A DNA stretch of 52,292 bases from Wenzhouxiangellaceae bacterium (GTDB taxonomy: Bacteria; Pseudomonadota; Gammaproteobacteria; Xanthomonadales; Wenzhouxiangellaceae): assembly GCA_018334995.1 (NCBI GenBank), contig JAGXKW010000017.1:1-52292 (forward strand). Direction: 5' to 3'. Shown piece after piece: positions 42,122 through 51,172 of the stretch (the first letter of the stretch is position 1; every line of letters begins with the position of its first letter). The notes below the pieces were generated by a model. It searched no databases and was not told the DNA's origin. It saw nothing but the letters and a program-made list of their open reading frames with translations. The translations under genes were made by a program, and so were the position numbers.

Positions 42122-44275
42122 TCATTCCGGCTCCAGCGTGGCGTACCCGGCCACCAGCCATTTCTGCCCGGCGTCGTCGAAGTTGATCTGGATGCGCGCG
42201 TTCTCGCCCTGACCCTCGACCGTCAGCACCGTGCCGGCGCCGAACTTCGCGTGGCGCACGCGCGAACCCAGCGCGGGCAGCCCGCCGCCGGAATCGCGCG
42301 GGGCCCGCGCCTGCGAGACATTGAGCTGCGGCCGGATATCCTCGATCAACTCCGGCGGCAGCTCGCCGACGAAACGCGACGGCCGGCCGAACATGGTCTG
42401 GCCGTGCAGCCGGCGCGATTCTGCGTAGCTCAGGTACAACAGCTCCATCGCCCGGGTCATGCCGACGTAGGCCAGCCTGCGCTCCTCGGACAGCCGGCCC
42501 GGTTCTTCGACCGATTTCTGGTGCGGGAACAGGCCTTCCTCCATGCCGGCCAGGAATACCAGCGGAAACTCCAGCCCCTTGGCCGAGTGCAGCGTCATCA
42601 GCTGCACGCAATCCTGCCACTTCTCGCCCTGGTGCTCGCCGGCCTCCAGTGCGGCCTGGGTCAGGAACGAAGCCGTCATGCTCAAGCCCGCCTGCTCGTC
42701 TTCCATCGACTGGTCGAAGCTCTCGGCCGCGCGCACCAGCTCGTCGAGGTTTTCCTGACGCGCCTCGGCGCGGTCGGCCGGCTCGCGCGCCAGGTAGTGC
42801 TGGATCAGGTCGGTACGCCTGATGATCTTTTGCATCATTCCGCCCAGGTCGGTTTCCCCGGCCTCGGCGCGCAGCGACTCGATCAGCTCGACGAACGCCC
42901 CCAGCGCATTGCGCGCGCGGCCGGTCAGGTTGCCCGCGGCCAGCTGGCGGCGGGTCGCGTCCCATAACGAAAGGTCCTCGGCGCGTGCGGTCTCGCGCAG
43001 CCCGGCGACGGTGCGCTCGCCGATGCCGCGCGCCGGCACGTTGACCACACGCTCGAACGCCGCATCGTCCATCGGGTTGTGCACCAGCCGAAGATATCCC
43101 AGCGCATCGCGCACCTCGGCGCGCTCGAAGAATCTGAGGCCGCCGTAGACCCGGTAGGGGATGTCGGCGCGCAGCAGCGCCTGCTCGAACAGTCGCGACT
43201 GGGCATTGGAGCGATAAAGAACGCCAACGCCGGACGGGTTGCGGCCCGATTCGAGCCAGTCCTGAATGCGGCCGACGACGAACTCGGCCTCCTCGTCCTC
43301 GTTGTAGGCCGAGAATATCCGGACCGGCTCGCCCTGTTCACCCTGGGTCCACAGGTTCTTGCCCATCCGGTCGTCGTTGTGGTCGATGACCCGGTTGGCC
43401 GCTTCGAGAATCGTCCGGGTGGAGCGGTAGTTCTGCTCCAGGCGCACGATTTCGGGCTTGAAGTCTTCGACGAAATGCTGCACGTTCTCGACCCGCGCGC
43501 CGCGCCAGCCGTAGATGGACTGGTCGTCGTCGCCGACCACGAACACGCGGGTCTTCGCGCCGCCGGCCAGCAGCTTGACCAGCGCGTATTGCAGCGTGTT
43601 GGTGTCCTGGAACTCGTCGATCATCACGTGCGCGAAGCGGTCCTGGTAATGCCGCAGCCGGTTCGGATTGTCGCGCAGAAGTTCCACGGTTCTCAGCATC
43701 AGCTCGGCGAAATCCACCAGCCCGGAGCGCTCGCAGGCGCCCTGGTAGGTGCGGTAGATCTCGACCATCTGCATGGTCAGCGGATTGCCGTTGTGCTCGA
43801 TGTGGTCGGGCCGGACGCCATCGTCCTTGCGCGCGTTGATGAAGCCCTGGACCACACGCGGCGGAAATTCGCCTTCGTCGAGCTGCATCTCGCGAATGGT
43901 CCGCCGGACGAGCCGGTACTGGTCGTCGGAATCGAGGATCTGGAACGTGGGATTCAGGTTGGCCTCAGCCGAATGCAGCCGCAGAATCCGGTGGCAGATG
44001 CCGTGAAACGTGCCGATCCACAACCCCGAGGATGGAATCTGCAGCAGTTCCTCGACCCGGCCGCGCATCTCGTTGGCCGCCTTGTTGGTAAAGGTCACCG
44101 CCAGTACCGCCATCGGCGAGACGTGTTCGACCTGGATCAGCCAGGCGATCCGGTGAACCAGCACCCGGGTCTTGCCCGACCCGGCCCCGGCCAGCACCAG
44201 GCAATGTCCGTCGTCCAGCGTCACCGCCTGGCGCTGGGCGTCGTTCAAATCGTCGATGAGGTGGGAAACGTCCAA
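42122..44275 (-). CDS. uvrD: DNA helicase II (UvrD)
   Basis: UvrD is the 3'-5' helicase of nucleotide excision and mismatch repair. The 717-residue protein shows superfamily-1 motifs: GAGSGKT (30-36), TFTNKAANEM, GTFHGICHRIL, DEFQDTN, GDDDQSIYGWRGA, EQNYRST, TLHSAKGLEF and YVGMTRA. The C-terminal GSRVRHAKFGAGTV tudor-like segment, which contacts RNA polymerase in UvrD/PcrA, is present. The start is TTG at 44275 with AGGAA upstream. An inverted repeat of the 44292-44515 element lies only 16 bp before this start, so the element includes part of its promoter region. Confidence 0.95.
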   Translation of the reverse strand: MDVSHLIDDLNDAQRQAVTLDDGHCLVLAGAGSGKTRVLVHRIAWLIQVEHVSPMAVLAVTFTNKAANEMRGRVEELLQIPSSGLWIGTFHGICHRILRLHSAEANLNPTFQILDSDDQYRLVRRTIREMQLDEGEFPPRVVQGFINARKDDGVRPDHIEHNGNPLTMQMVEIYRTYQGACERSGLVDFAELMLRTVELLRDNPNRLRHYQDRFAHVMIDEFQDTNTLQYALVKLLAGGAKTRVFVVGDDDQSIYGWRGARVENVQHFVEDFKPEIVRLEQNYRSTRTILEAANRVIDHNDDRMGKNLWTQGEQGEPVRIFSAYNEDEEAEFVVGRIQDWLESGRNPSGVGVLYRSNAQSRLFEQALLRADIPYRVYGGLRFFERAEVRDALGYLRLVHNPMDDAAFERVVNVPARGIGERTVAGLRETARAEDLSLWDATRRQLAAGNLTGRARNALGAFVELIESLRAEAGETDLGGMMQKIIRRTDLIQHYLAREPADRAEARQENLDELVRAAESFDQSMEDEQAGLSMTASFLTQAALEAGEHQGEKWQDCVQLMTLHSAKGLEFPLVFLAGMEEGLFPHQKSVEEPGRLSEERRLAYVGMTRAMELLYLSYAESRRLHGQTMFGRPSRFVGELPPELIEDIRPQLNVSQARAPRDSGGGLPALGSRVRHAKFGAGTVLTVEGQGENARIQINFDDAGQKWLVAGYATLEPE

Positions 44276-44291
44276 GAAAATTCCTGTTTTC

Positions 44292-44515
44292 TAACCACGG
44301 ATTACGCAGATTCACGCAGATGTTTTTAAAAGGGAAATGATTCTCGAATTGTCCAATACATTTGCTCCGATACCAATCGAAATGGTCTGTCAAGAACCTG
44401 CCAACCAATTCACCGAACCACTAACGGCATTCGGGCAGCCCATCAACTTCCGATAAGCCCTGTCGCTTTTCAAATGCGATCAACAATCTGCGTGAATCTG
44501 CGTAATCCGTGGTTA
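44292..44515. repeat. 224-bp element with perfect 30-bp terminal inverted repeats (MITE-like)
   Basis: The 30-bp arms at 44292-44321 and 44486-44515 are perfect inverted copies, each containing TAACCACGG and two CGCAGAT-type sub-repeats. The 164-bp interior is relatively AT-rich and has no gene. It fills most of the 292-bp spacer between purD and uvrD. Immediate flanks show no convincing target-site duplication. Similar CCACGGATTACGCAGAT strings occur in intergenic DNA of many bacteria, from memory. It may be a non-autonomous mobile element or a folded RNA/DNA structure. Confidence 0.6.
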
Positions 44516-44567
44516 CGCCTTTTGTTCCTGGAACCTGGCTCCAGCCGCGTTTATTTGCGGTAGAAAT

Positions 44568-45851
44568 TCAATTCCCCGCCCGCGCCAGCGCGTGGTGGCC
44601 GATATCGGTGCGGTAGTAGTCGTCGCGGAAACCGATCTGCGGCAGCCAGCGGTAGACCTCGCCCTTGGCCTGGGCCAGCGTGTCGCCCAGCGAAGTCACG
44701 CACAGCACGCGCCCGCCGTCGGTCAGCACATTGCCATTTTCCAGCCGCGTGCCGGCATGGAACACTTTGATCTCGTCGGGCCACTCCAGATTCAGCCCGG
44801 TGATCCTGTCGCCCTTCCGGTAGGTGTCCGGGTAGCCGCCGGCGGCCATGACCACGCCGATCGCCGGACGCGGATCCCATTCGAGCTCCACCTCGTCCAG
44901 CTTGCCGTGCAGCGTCTTCATCAGGGCTTCGGCCAGGTCCGACTTCAGCCGCACCAGGATCGGCTGGGTCTCGGGATCGCCCAGCCGCACGTTGAATTCC
45001 AGTACCCGGGCGCCGGTGCGCGTGATCATCAGGCCGGCGTAGAGAAACCCGGTGAACGGATGACCGTCGGAAACCATGCCGCACGCCGTCGGCCGGATGA
45101 TGTCGTCGATGATCCTGTCCTGCAGGTCGTCGCTGACCACCGGGGCCGGCGAAATCGCGCCCATGCCGCCGGTGTTCGGACCCTTGTCGCCCTCGTCGCG
45201 CTGCTTGTGATCCTGGCTGGTGGCCAGCGGCAGCACCGTCTCGCCGTCGACCAGCGCGATGAAGCTGGCTTCCTCGCCGACCAGGAACTGCTCGATCACC
45301 ACCCGGTGACCGGCCTCGCCGAACGCGTTGCCGGAAAGCATGTCTTCCAGAGTCTTCTTGACCGTGCGCTCGTCCTCGGCGACCACCACGCCCTTGCCGG
45401 CGGCCAGGCCGTCGGCCTTGAGCACCAGCGGCAGGGACCGGCCGCGGGCGAATTCCAGACCGTCATCGACGTTATCGACCACGATCCAGGCCGCGGTCGG
45501 AATCTCGTGGCGCGAGAGAAAATCCTTGGCGAACGCCTTGGACGATTCCAGCCGAGCCGCGTCGGCGCTCGGCCCGAAGCACTTCAGTCCGGCCTGCATG
45601 AAACGATCGACCACGCCGGCCGCCAGCGGCGCCTCGGGGCCGACCACGGTCAGGTCGATTTCGCGCTCGCGCGCCAGCGACACCAGGCCGTCGAGGTCGT
45701 CGGCGGCCACATCGACATTCTGTGTGCCCTCGTCGAGCTGCGTGCCCGCGTTGCCGGGCGCGACCAGCACCGCTTCGACCTGTTCGGACTGCGCCAGCTT
45801 CCACGCCAGGGCGTGCTCGCGTCCACCGGAGCCAATGACCAGAATTTTCAT
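44568..45851 (-). CDS. purD: Phosphoribosylamine-glycine ligase (GAR synthetase)
   Basis: PurD joins phosphoribosylamine and glycine with ATP in purine synthesis. The 427-residue ATP-grasp protein has the N-terminal ILVIGSGGREHALAWKL, VGPEAPLAAG, the substrate loop GPSADAARLESSKAFAKDF and LPLVLKADGLAAGKGVVVA. The metal/ATP region includes PNTGGMGAISPAP, and LEFNVRLGDPETQPIL follows. The C-terminal subdomain is complete. The ATG at 45851 has AAGGATAG upstream. purH is not adjacent in the window. It is followed by the inverted-repeat element and uvrD on the same strand. Confidence 0.96.
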   Translation of the reverse strand: MKILVIGSGGREHALAWKLAQSEQVEAVLVAPGNAGTQLDEGTQNVDVAADDLDGLVSLAREREIDLTVVGPEAPLAAGVVDRFMQAGLKCFGPSADAARLESSKAFAKDFLSRHEIPTAAWIVVDNVDDGLEFARGRSLPLVLKADGLAAGKGVVVAEDERTVKKTLEDMLSGNAFGEAGHRVVIEQFLVGEEASFIALVDGETVLPLATSQDHKQRDEGDKGPNTGGMGAISPAPVVSDDLQDRIIDDIIRPTACGMVSDGHPFTGFLYAGLMITRTGARVLEFNVRLGDPETQPILVRLKSDLAEALMKTLHGKLDEVELEWDPRPAIGVVMAAGGYPDTYRKGDRITGLNLEWPDEIKVFHAGTRLENGNVLTDGGRVLCVTSLGDTLAQAKGEVYRWLPQIGFRDDYYRTDIGHHALARAGN

Positions 45852-45951
45852 TTCGCTATCCTTGCCAGATGCCGTAAAGATTCTGTCGTAAAGATTCTAA
45901 CCCGGCAGGCGACCCATGGGCCGACGACACCGGGCCTAAAAAAAGCTGGAT

Positions 45952-46024
45952 ACGAAGGACACGAAGAATTGCACGAAGGACACGAAGAAAACCAAATGAA
46001 ATGGTTTACCTTGGTTCTCTTCGT
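45952..46024. repeat. ACGAAGGACACGAAGA direct repeats with an inverted arm
   Basis: The 16-bp unit ACGAAGGACACGAAGA occurs at 45952-45967 and 45973-45988. A 14-bp arm at 45982-45995 pairs with 46011-46024 (AACCAA/TTGGTT core, TCTTCGT end) with one mismatch and a 15-nt loop. It lies between tyrS and purD, both minus, so it sits after tyrS... purD order on the genome and could form a long hairpin. Such GAAGGACACGAAG strings recur in intergenic DNA of other genomes (recalled, not searched). Confidence 0.55.
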
Positions 46025-46039
46025 CTAGCGCTTTTTGGC

Positions 46040-47227
46040 TTATGCCACGCGCACCTGGGCGAAGCGCCGCTTGCCGACCTGCAGCAGGCCGCTGAACCCG
46101 ACAGCCAGCACGTGGCCGCGTTCGGTGACCTTCTTGCCGTCGACCTTGACCCCGCCCTGCTTGATCAGGCGGAACGCCTCGGAATTCGACGCGGTCAGCC
46201 CGGCAGCGGTCAACGCCGCGGCGATGCCGAGCCCGTCGCCGTCTGCGGCCAGCTCGATCTCGGGCAGATCGGCGGGCAGCTCGCTTTCGCGAAAGCGAGC
46301 GATGAACGCATCGCGCGCGGCCTCGCCGGCGCCTGTGCCGTGGAAGCGGTCGACGATCTCCATGCCCAGCTCGAACTTCACGTCGCGCGGGTTGCGGCCC
46401 TCGGCGATCTCGCGCTTCAGGTGGTCCAGTTCCGCGCTGGACCGGAAGCTGAGCAGTTCGAACCAGCGCCACATCAACTCGTCGGAGATGCTCATGATCT
46501 TGCCGAACATTTCCTCGGCGGGGTCATTGATGCCGACGCAGTTGTCCAGCGACTTCGACATCTTCTGCACCCCGTCGGTGCCTTCCAGAAGCGGCCAGGT
46601 GATGATGACCTGCGGGGCCTGCCCGGCCTGGGCCTGCAGTTGCCGCCCGACCAGCAGGTTGAACTTCTGGTCGGTGCCGCCCATCTCGATGTCGGCTTCC
46701 AGTGCCACCGAGTCGTGGCCCTGCACGAGGGGGTAGAGAAACTCGTGGATCGCGATCGGCTGCCCGGAGCGATAGCGCTTTTCGAAGTCATCGCGCTCGA
46801 GCATGCGCGCGACCGTGTGCCCGGCCGCCAGCCGGATCATGTCGGCGGCGTTCATCTCGCCGAACCATTCGGAGTTGAACCGGATCTCGGTCCTGTCGCG
46901 GTCGAGCACCTTGAACACCTGCTCGGCGTAGGTCTCCGCGTTGGCGTTGATCTCGGCCTCGGAAAGCGGCTTTCGCGTGACGTTCTTGCCGGTGGGGTCG
47001 CCGATCATGCCGGTGAAGTCGCCGATCAGGAAGATCACGGTATGGCCGGCGTCCTGGAACCGGCGCATCGCGTTGAGAATCACGGTGTGGCCGAGGTGCA
47101 GATCGGGCGCGGTGGGATCGAACCCCACCTTCACCCGCAGTGGCTTGTCGCCGGCGATGCGCTCGGCCAGTTCGCCAGCCTGGATCACCTCGTCCGCGCC
47201 GCGCAGCAGTTCGTCGATATCGGTCAC
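46040..47227 (-). CDS. tyrS: Tyrosine-tRNA ligase
   Basis: TyrS charges tRNA-Tyr. The 395-residue protein is of the type with [18 protein letters not shown] (HLGH 44-47), [28 protein letters not shown] and the KMSKS loop at 222-226 ([10 protein letters not shown]), ending in an S4 RNA-binding domain ([20 protein letters not shown]). The GTG at 47227 ([15 protein letters not shown]) matches the family N-terminus; ATGs at 47281 and 47290 would add about 20 unlike residues. It is divergent from the M23 peptidase gene, a common arrangement in gammaproteobacteria. Confidence 0.95.
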   Translation of the reverse strand: MTDIDELLRGADEVIQAGELAERIAGDKPLRVKVGFDPTAPDLHLGHTVILNAMRRFQDAGHTVIFLIGDFTGMIGDPTGKNVTRKPLSEAEINANAETYAEQVFKVLDRDRTEIRFNSEWFGEMNAADMIRLAAGHTVARMLERDDFEKRYRSGQPIAIHEFLYPLVQGHDSVALEADIEMGGTDQKFNLLVGRQLQAQAGQAPQVIITWPLLEGTDGVQKMSKSLDNCVGINDPAEEMFGKIMSISDELMWRWFELLSFRSSAELDHLKREIAEGRNPRDVKFELGMEIVDRFHGTGAGEAARDAFIARFRESELPADLPEIELAADGDGLGIAAALTAAGLTASNSEAFRLIKQGGVKVDGKKVTERGHVLAVGFSGLLQVGKRRFAQVRVA

Positions 47228-47313
47228 GTCAGACCCGCTCTGAAAGCATTGGAAACAGTGCGACAGTTTAGCCTGACCCATGGTGGCCAATGGGCCCGAA
47301 CCGTCCTTTTGAA

Positions 47314-47342
47314 TTGACGTTTCACGCGTATGGCGCTACTGT
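47314..47342 (+). promoter_or_regulatory. Sigma-70-type promoter for the M23 peptidase gene
   Basis: TTGACG (47314-47319) and TACTGT (47337-47342) are separated by 17 bp, near-consensus -35 and -10 boxes. Transcription would start near 47349, 35 bp before the ATG at 47384. This excludes an upstream ATG at 47330 as the translation start. Confidence 0.6.
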
Positions 47343-47383
47343 ACGAGGGATTTTGTCCGCCGTACCGGCAACCAAGAGCCCCG

Positions 47384-48937
47384 ATGCCCAGAACGAAAAC
47401 CATGGCCTCGCGCCGAAACCGACCCGGGTCGGCGAACGGGTCCGCGCCCGGCCCCGGGCGCCTTTCGTCGATCAGGAATACACTGCGTGCCGCCGGAGAA
47501 AACGCCGGCCGTGCGTGGCGAGCGCTGCGGGACGGCGGGCCGGCCCGGCTGGCCCTGATCGGCGGCCTCAGCGCGCTGGCGCTGGTCGTGATGGGGCTGC
47601 AGTTCTCCAGCGGTCCGGCCGAGCCGGCGCCCGAGGCGCAGCACGCCGATGTGCCGGTGCAAATCGATACCGCTGCAATTGCCGAAATGCCCGAAGCCGG
47701 AAAAGACGCGGGCGAACCGGATGATCCGGACGGCGCGGCGGACGCCGACCCGGTGCCGCGCGAACCGGCCGCAACCGCCCCGGAAGAACACGCCTGGCAG
47801 TACGTCCAGGTCGCCTCGGGCGACAGCATGGAAATCATCTTCCGCCGGCTGGGGCTTTCACCGCGGCTGCTCCACGAGGTGATCAACCTGGACGAGCGCA
47901 CCGATTCGCTGGTCGACCTGCGCCCCGGCGACGAAATCGCGTTCGACATCGACGACGACGGCCTGAACGCGCTGCGGACCGAGTTCGACGACGAGAACTG
48001 GCTGTTCATCGAGCGATCCGGGGACGGCCTCGCCAGCCGCCTGGAGGGACGCAACCTCGAGGTGCGGGTCGCCGAGGTCGAGGCCGAAATCACTTCGTCG
48101 CTGTTCAATGCGGGCAAGAATGCCGGGCTTTCCGACAACATGATCCTGCGCCTGGCCGGCATCTTCGGCTGGGACATCGATTTCGCGCTGGATATTCGAA
48201 GAGGCGACCGCTTCGCGCTGGTCTACGAGGAAATCTATCGCGATGACCAGTTCCTGCGCCAGGGCGCCATCCTGGGTGCGCGCTTCATCAACCAGGGCGA
48301 CAGTTTCGCGGCCGTGCGCTTCGACGCCGGCAATGGCCCCGACTACTACGACCCGGAAGGCCGGCCGATGCGCAAGGCGTTCCTGCGCGCCCCGATCAAC
48401 TTCACGCGCGTGTCGTCGAATTTCAACCCCCGGCGCCTGCACCCGGTCACGCGCCGCGTGCGGCCGCACAACGGCACCGACTACGCCGCGCCCACCGGCA
48501 CCCCGGTCTGGGCCGCCGGCGACGGCACCGTCATCGAGGCTGGATACACGCGGGCCAACGGCAACTACATCTTCCTCAAGCACGGCAACCACATCGTCAC
48601 CCGCTACCTGCACCTGTCGAAGAAGCTGGTCGGCCGCGGCGATCGCGTACGCCAGGGCCAGAGCATCGGCCGGGTCGGCGCCACCGGCATGGCCACGGGA
48701 CCGCACCTGCACTACGAGTTCCTGGTCAACGGCCGCCACCGCGATCCGCGAAAGGTCGATCTGCCGGAAGCCGAACCGCTGCCGGCCGACCTGCTGCCCG
48801 AGTACGAGGCCCATGCCAGTTCGTGGCTGGCCAGGCTGGAAGAACTGCTGCCGCCGAAGATCCTGCTCGCCAGCTCCGACGACGAAAGCGAGTCGACCGC
48901 CGAATCGCGCCGGAAAAGCCCTTCCGCACCGAAGTGA
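47384..48937 (+). CDS. M23 family peptidoglycan endopeptidase (MepM-like)
   Basis: The 517-residue protein has an N-terminal basic region, one membrane anchor at about 53-73 (ARLALIGGLSALALVVMGL) and an acidic, proline-rich linker. It also has an OapA/LysM-like wall-binding domain (YVQVASGDSMEIIFRRLGLSPRLLHEV). The C-terminal LytM zinc domain shows His362-x3-Asp366 (HNGTDYAAP) and His441-x-His443 (PHLHYEF). It should cut peptide cross-links for wall growth. ATG 47384 follows AAGAG and a good promoter; ATG 47402 is the alternative. anmK follows in the same direction. Confidence 0.92.
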   Translation: MPRTKTMASRRNRPGSANGSAPGPGRLSSIRNTLRAAGENAGRAWRALRDGGPARLALIGGLSALALVVMGLQFSSGPAEPAPEAQHADVPVQIDTAAIAEMPEAGKDAGEPDDPDGAADADPVPREPAATAPEEHAWQYVQVASGDSMEIIFRRLGLSPRLLHEVINLDERTDSLVDLRPGDEIAFDIDDDGLNALRTEFDDENWLFIERSGDGLASRLEGRNLEVRVAEVEAEITSSLFNAGKNAGLSDNMILRLAGIFGWDIDFALDIRRGDRFALVYEEIYRDDQFLRQGAILGARFINQGDSFAAVRFDAGNGPDYYDPEGRPMRKAFLRAPINFTRVSSNFNPRRLHPVTRRVRPHNGTDYAAPTGTPVWAAGDGTVIEAGYTRANGNYIFLKHGNHIVTRYLHLSKKLVGRGDRVRQGQSIGRVGATGMATGPHLHYEFLVNGRHRDPRKVDLPEAEPLPADLLPEYEAHASSWLARLEELLPPKILLASSDDESESTAESRRKSPSAPK

Positions 48938-49025
48938 CAACGCACTTGCAGTCGTCGGCTTTGCGCATTTCGCAGGGCGCGTGAAGCAACGCACGATGCA
49001 CCATGGACAGTCTTCGTACGACCCT

Positions 49026-49075
49026 GAAAGGACGCCCACGCGTCTTTCTGTGTCGCCGGTCGGATTTCGGCGACA
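49026..49075 (+). other. Two hairpins in the leader of anmK
   Basis: GAAAG-ACGC pairs with GCGT-CTTTC at 49026-49048 (one bulged G), and TGTCGCC at 49051-49057 pairs with GGCGACA at 49069-49075. The second ends 9 bp before the ATG of anmK. The first could end M23 gene transcription weakly; the second may affect anmK translation. Confidence 0.35.
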
Positions 49076-49084
49076 ATCATCCTC

Positions 49085-50221
49085 ATGAGCACGATCTATA
49101 TCGGCCTGATTTCGGGCACCAGCATGGACGGTATCGATGCCGTCCTGATCGACTTCGCCGGTAGCCGGCCGCAAGCCGTCGCCGCCGAGACCTGCCCGTG
49201 CCCGGCAAAACTTCGCGCCGCGCTCGACCAACTGCGCGTCGACCCGGATGCGTTCACCGCGGCACGGCTGGCGCGGCTGGACGCCGAAGTGGGCCAGGCG
49301 TTCGCCGAGGCGGCGGTCAAGCTTATGGACAAGGCCGGCGCGAGCGCCGACGAGGTGCGCGCCGTCGGCAGCCACGGCCAGACCGTGCTGCACCGCCCCG
49401 ACGACGCATTCGCCCACACGCTGCAGATCGGCGACCCGAGCCGAATCGCCGCACATACCGGCATCGACGTGGTCGCCGACCTGCGCCGGGCCGACCTGGC
49501 CGCCGGCGGTCAAGGCGCACCGCTGGCGCCGCTGATCCACCAGGTGCTGCTCGCCCATTCTTCCGAGAACCGCGTCGTCGTCAACCTCGGCGGCATCGCC
49601 AACGTCACGCTTCTGCCGGCCGCCGGCGGCGTCTCGGGCTTCGATACCGGCCCGGCCAACTGTTTCATGGACGACTGGTGCCGGACGCATCACCCCGATC
49701 AGGGCCGGGATGGCAAGACCCCCCGGTTCGACGCTGACGGCCGATGGGCGGCTAGCGGAAGCGTCGACAAGGCCTGGCTGGCTGAACTGATGCAGGAGCC
49801 CTACCTGCAGCGCAAGCCGCCCAAGAGCACCGGCATCGAATACTTCAGCCCGGCCTGGCTCCGGCAACGGCTGCCGGATTACGCAGAAGATCGCCCGACC
49901 GACATCCAGGCCACGCTGGCCGAATTCAGCGCCGCCAGCCTGGTCGAAAACATCGAGCGCTTCGTCCCGTTCCGCCCCGACCGCATCCTGCTTTGCGGCG
50001 GCGGCGTCGCCAACACCCACCTTGTCCGGCGCATCCAGGCCCGCCTCGGCGACACACCGGTCGAATCCACCGCCGAGCACGGCATAGACCCCGGCTTCGT
50101 CGAGGCCACCCTCTTCGCCTGGCTCGCCCGCGAATTCATCGCCGGTCGCCCCATCAACACCCCGCCCATCACCGGCGCCCGCCACCCCGTCCGCCTCGGT
50201 GCCCTCTGGCCGGCGCCCTGA
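49085..50221 (+). CDS. anmK: Anhydro-N-acetylmuramic acid kinase
   Basis: AnmK converts anhydro-MurNAc from recycled peptidoglycan to MurNAc-6-phosphate. The 378-residue protein has the sugar-kinase ATP-binding fold: GLISGTSMDGIDAVLIDF, VGSHGQTVLHRP, LQIGDPSRIAAHTGIDVVADLRRADLAAGGQGAPLAP, NLGGIANVTLL, GFDTGPANCFMDDW and LCGGGVANTHLVRRI. Length is normal. It lies 147 bp behind the M23 endopeptidase gene, so wall cutting and recycling genes are neighbours. Downstream begins the REP cluster. Confidence 0.96.
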   Translation: MSTIYIGLISGTSMDGIDAVLIDFAGSRPQAVAAETCPCPAKLRAALDQLRVDPDAFTAARLARLDAEVGQAFAEAAVKLMDKAGASADEVRAVGSHGQTVLHRPDDAFAHTLQIGDPSRIAAHTGIDVVADLRRADLAAGGQGAPLAPLIHQVLLAHSSENRVVVNLGGIANVTLLPAAGGVSGFDTGPANCFMDDWCRTHHPDQGRDGKTPRFDADGRWAASGSVDKAWLAELMQEPYLQRKPPKSTGIEYFSPAWLRQRLPDYAEDRPTDIQATLAEFSAASLVENIERFVPFRPDRILLCGGGVANTHLVRRIQARLGDTPVESTAEHGIDPGFVEATLFAWLAREFIAGRPINTPPITGARHPVRLGALWPAP

Positions 50222-50274
50222 ACGAACCGCGGCCTCAGCAGCCAAGCACATTCCACGCGGACAGTAGGGCTTGG

Positions 50275-50577
50275 TAGGGTGCCGTAGTATCTTTGTAGGG
50301 TGCCGTTGAGCCAAAGGCGAAGCGCACCGTATAGTTGGGCCGCCAATAGCGCCTTTGTAGGGTGCCGTTGAGCCGCAGGCGAAGCGCATCGCCTGGCTGG
50401 AAGATCTGGTGAAAATTTCGAGGATCGGGACGGTGCGCTTCGCTGCGCTCAACGGCACCCTACGCGGCCAATAGCGGTTTTTTAGGGTGTCGTTGAGCCG
50501 AAGGCGAAGCGCACCGTATAGTTGGGCGGCCAATAGCGCCTTTGTAGGGTGCCGTTGAGCCGAAGGCGAAACGCACC
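50275..50577. repeat. REP cluster 1, left of the RAYT gene
   Basis: This 368-bp gene-free stretch after anmK is filled with copies of a GTAGGGTGCCGTTGAG / GGCGAAGCGCACC repeat. A partial copy starts at 50275; full copies are at 50295-50328, 50357-50390, 50432-50463 (inverted), 50483-50515 and 50544-50577. The direct pairs 50295/50357 and 50483/50544 share a conserved spacer that contains GTATAGTTGGGC and CCAATAGCGCC. The inverted copy at 50432 faces the one at 50483 as a head-to-head doublet. These are REP/BIME-type elements. Confidence 0.85.
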
Positions 50578-50589
50578 ATTGACGCGGAC

Positions 50590-51120
50590 TCATTCGCCGA
50601 ACGACCCGTCGAACCGGCACTCGCCGATACCCCAATCGGGGGCGTAATGACCTTGCCGGACCCAGCGGTGAAACGTCGAGTGCGGCCAATCAACGACACG
50701 CTCGCAATGCTCATGCTTGACCGGGTTGAAGTGGATGTAATCGAAGTGCGTTCGAAGATCGTCCTCGTCGCGAATCCGGTGCTCCCAGAACCGGCGTTGC
50801 CAGATGCCGCCCTCGCGCCGGCGCTGCCGACTTGCGTTGCGTGCAATCGCCGCCGAAACCCGGCGCGAAAAGCGGCTCTTTATCATTCCCCAGCGCACGG
50901 AATAGTCGCCATCGTATTCCGGCATTTTCCACACCGCGTGCAGGTGTTCCGGCAACACCACCCACGCGACGATCTCGAACGGCATGCGGCTGCGCGTTTC
51001 TCGTACCGCATCGCGAAGATCGTCGATGCGATCGACAAGCAACGCCGAGGCCCGATCGCGCAACGCGACGGTAAAAAAGTACATGCCGCCGGGCGTCAGA
51101 TCGCGTCGATAGTTCGGCAT
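50590..51120 (-). CDS. REP-associated tyrosine transposase (RAYT)
   Basis: The 176-residue protein is a Y1/HUH-type transposase of the RAYT group (IS200/IS605-related). It shows YFFTVALRDR, the metal-binding VVLPEHLHAVW with His59-Leu-His61, and the catalytic tyrosine Tyr128 in HFDYIHFNPVKH. GIWQRRFWEHRIRDEDD and DWPHSTFHRWV are RAYT hallmarks. RAYTs cut and join REP hairpins as single strands and spread them in the host chromosome. REP copies flank the gene on both sides, as expected for a REPtron. The gene appears intact with an ATG at 51120. Confidence 0.93.
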   Translation of the reverse strand: MPNYRRDLTPGGMYFFTVALRDRASALLVDRIDDLRDAVRETRSRMPFEIVAWVVLPEHLHAVWKMPEYDGDYSVRWGMIKSRFSRRVSAAIARNASRQRRREGGIWQRRFWEHRIRDEDDLRTHFDYIHFNPVKHEHCERVVDWPHSTFHRWVRQGHYAPDWGIGECRFDGSFGE

Positions 51121-51172
51121 GGTGGAGGTTGGGTGGCGAATCAGCGTTTGATCGTACTCCGAACGCAGGCTC

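Noticed and set aside
50275-50577. CRISPR array because of regularly spaced repeats
   Set aside because: The units occur in both orientations, their linkers are themselves conserved and a RAYT gene is adjacent, so these are REP elements.
47858-50689. Minus-strand open frame of 943 codons across the M23 peptidase, anmK and REP cluster
   Set aside because: It runs through repeats and two genuine genes and has no recognisable domain.
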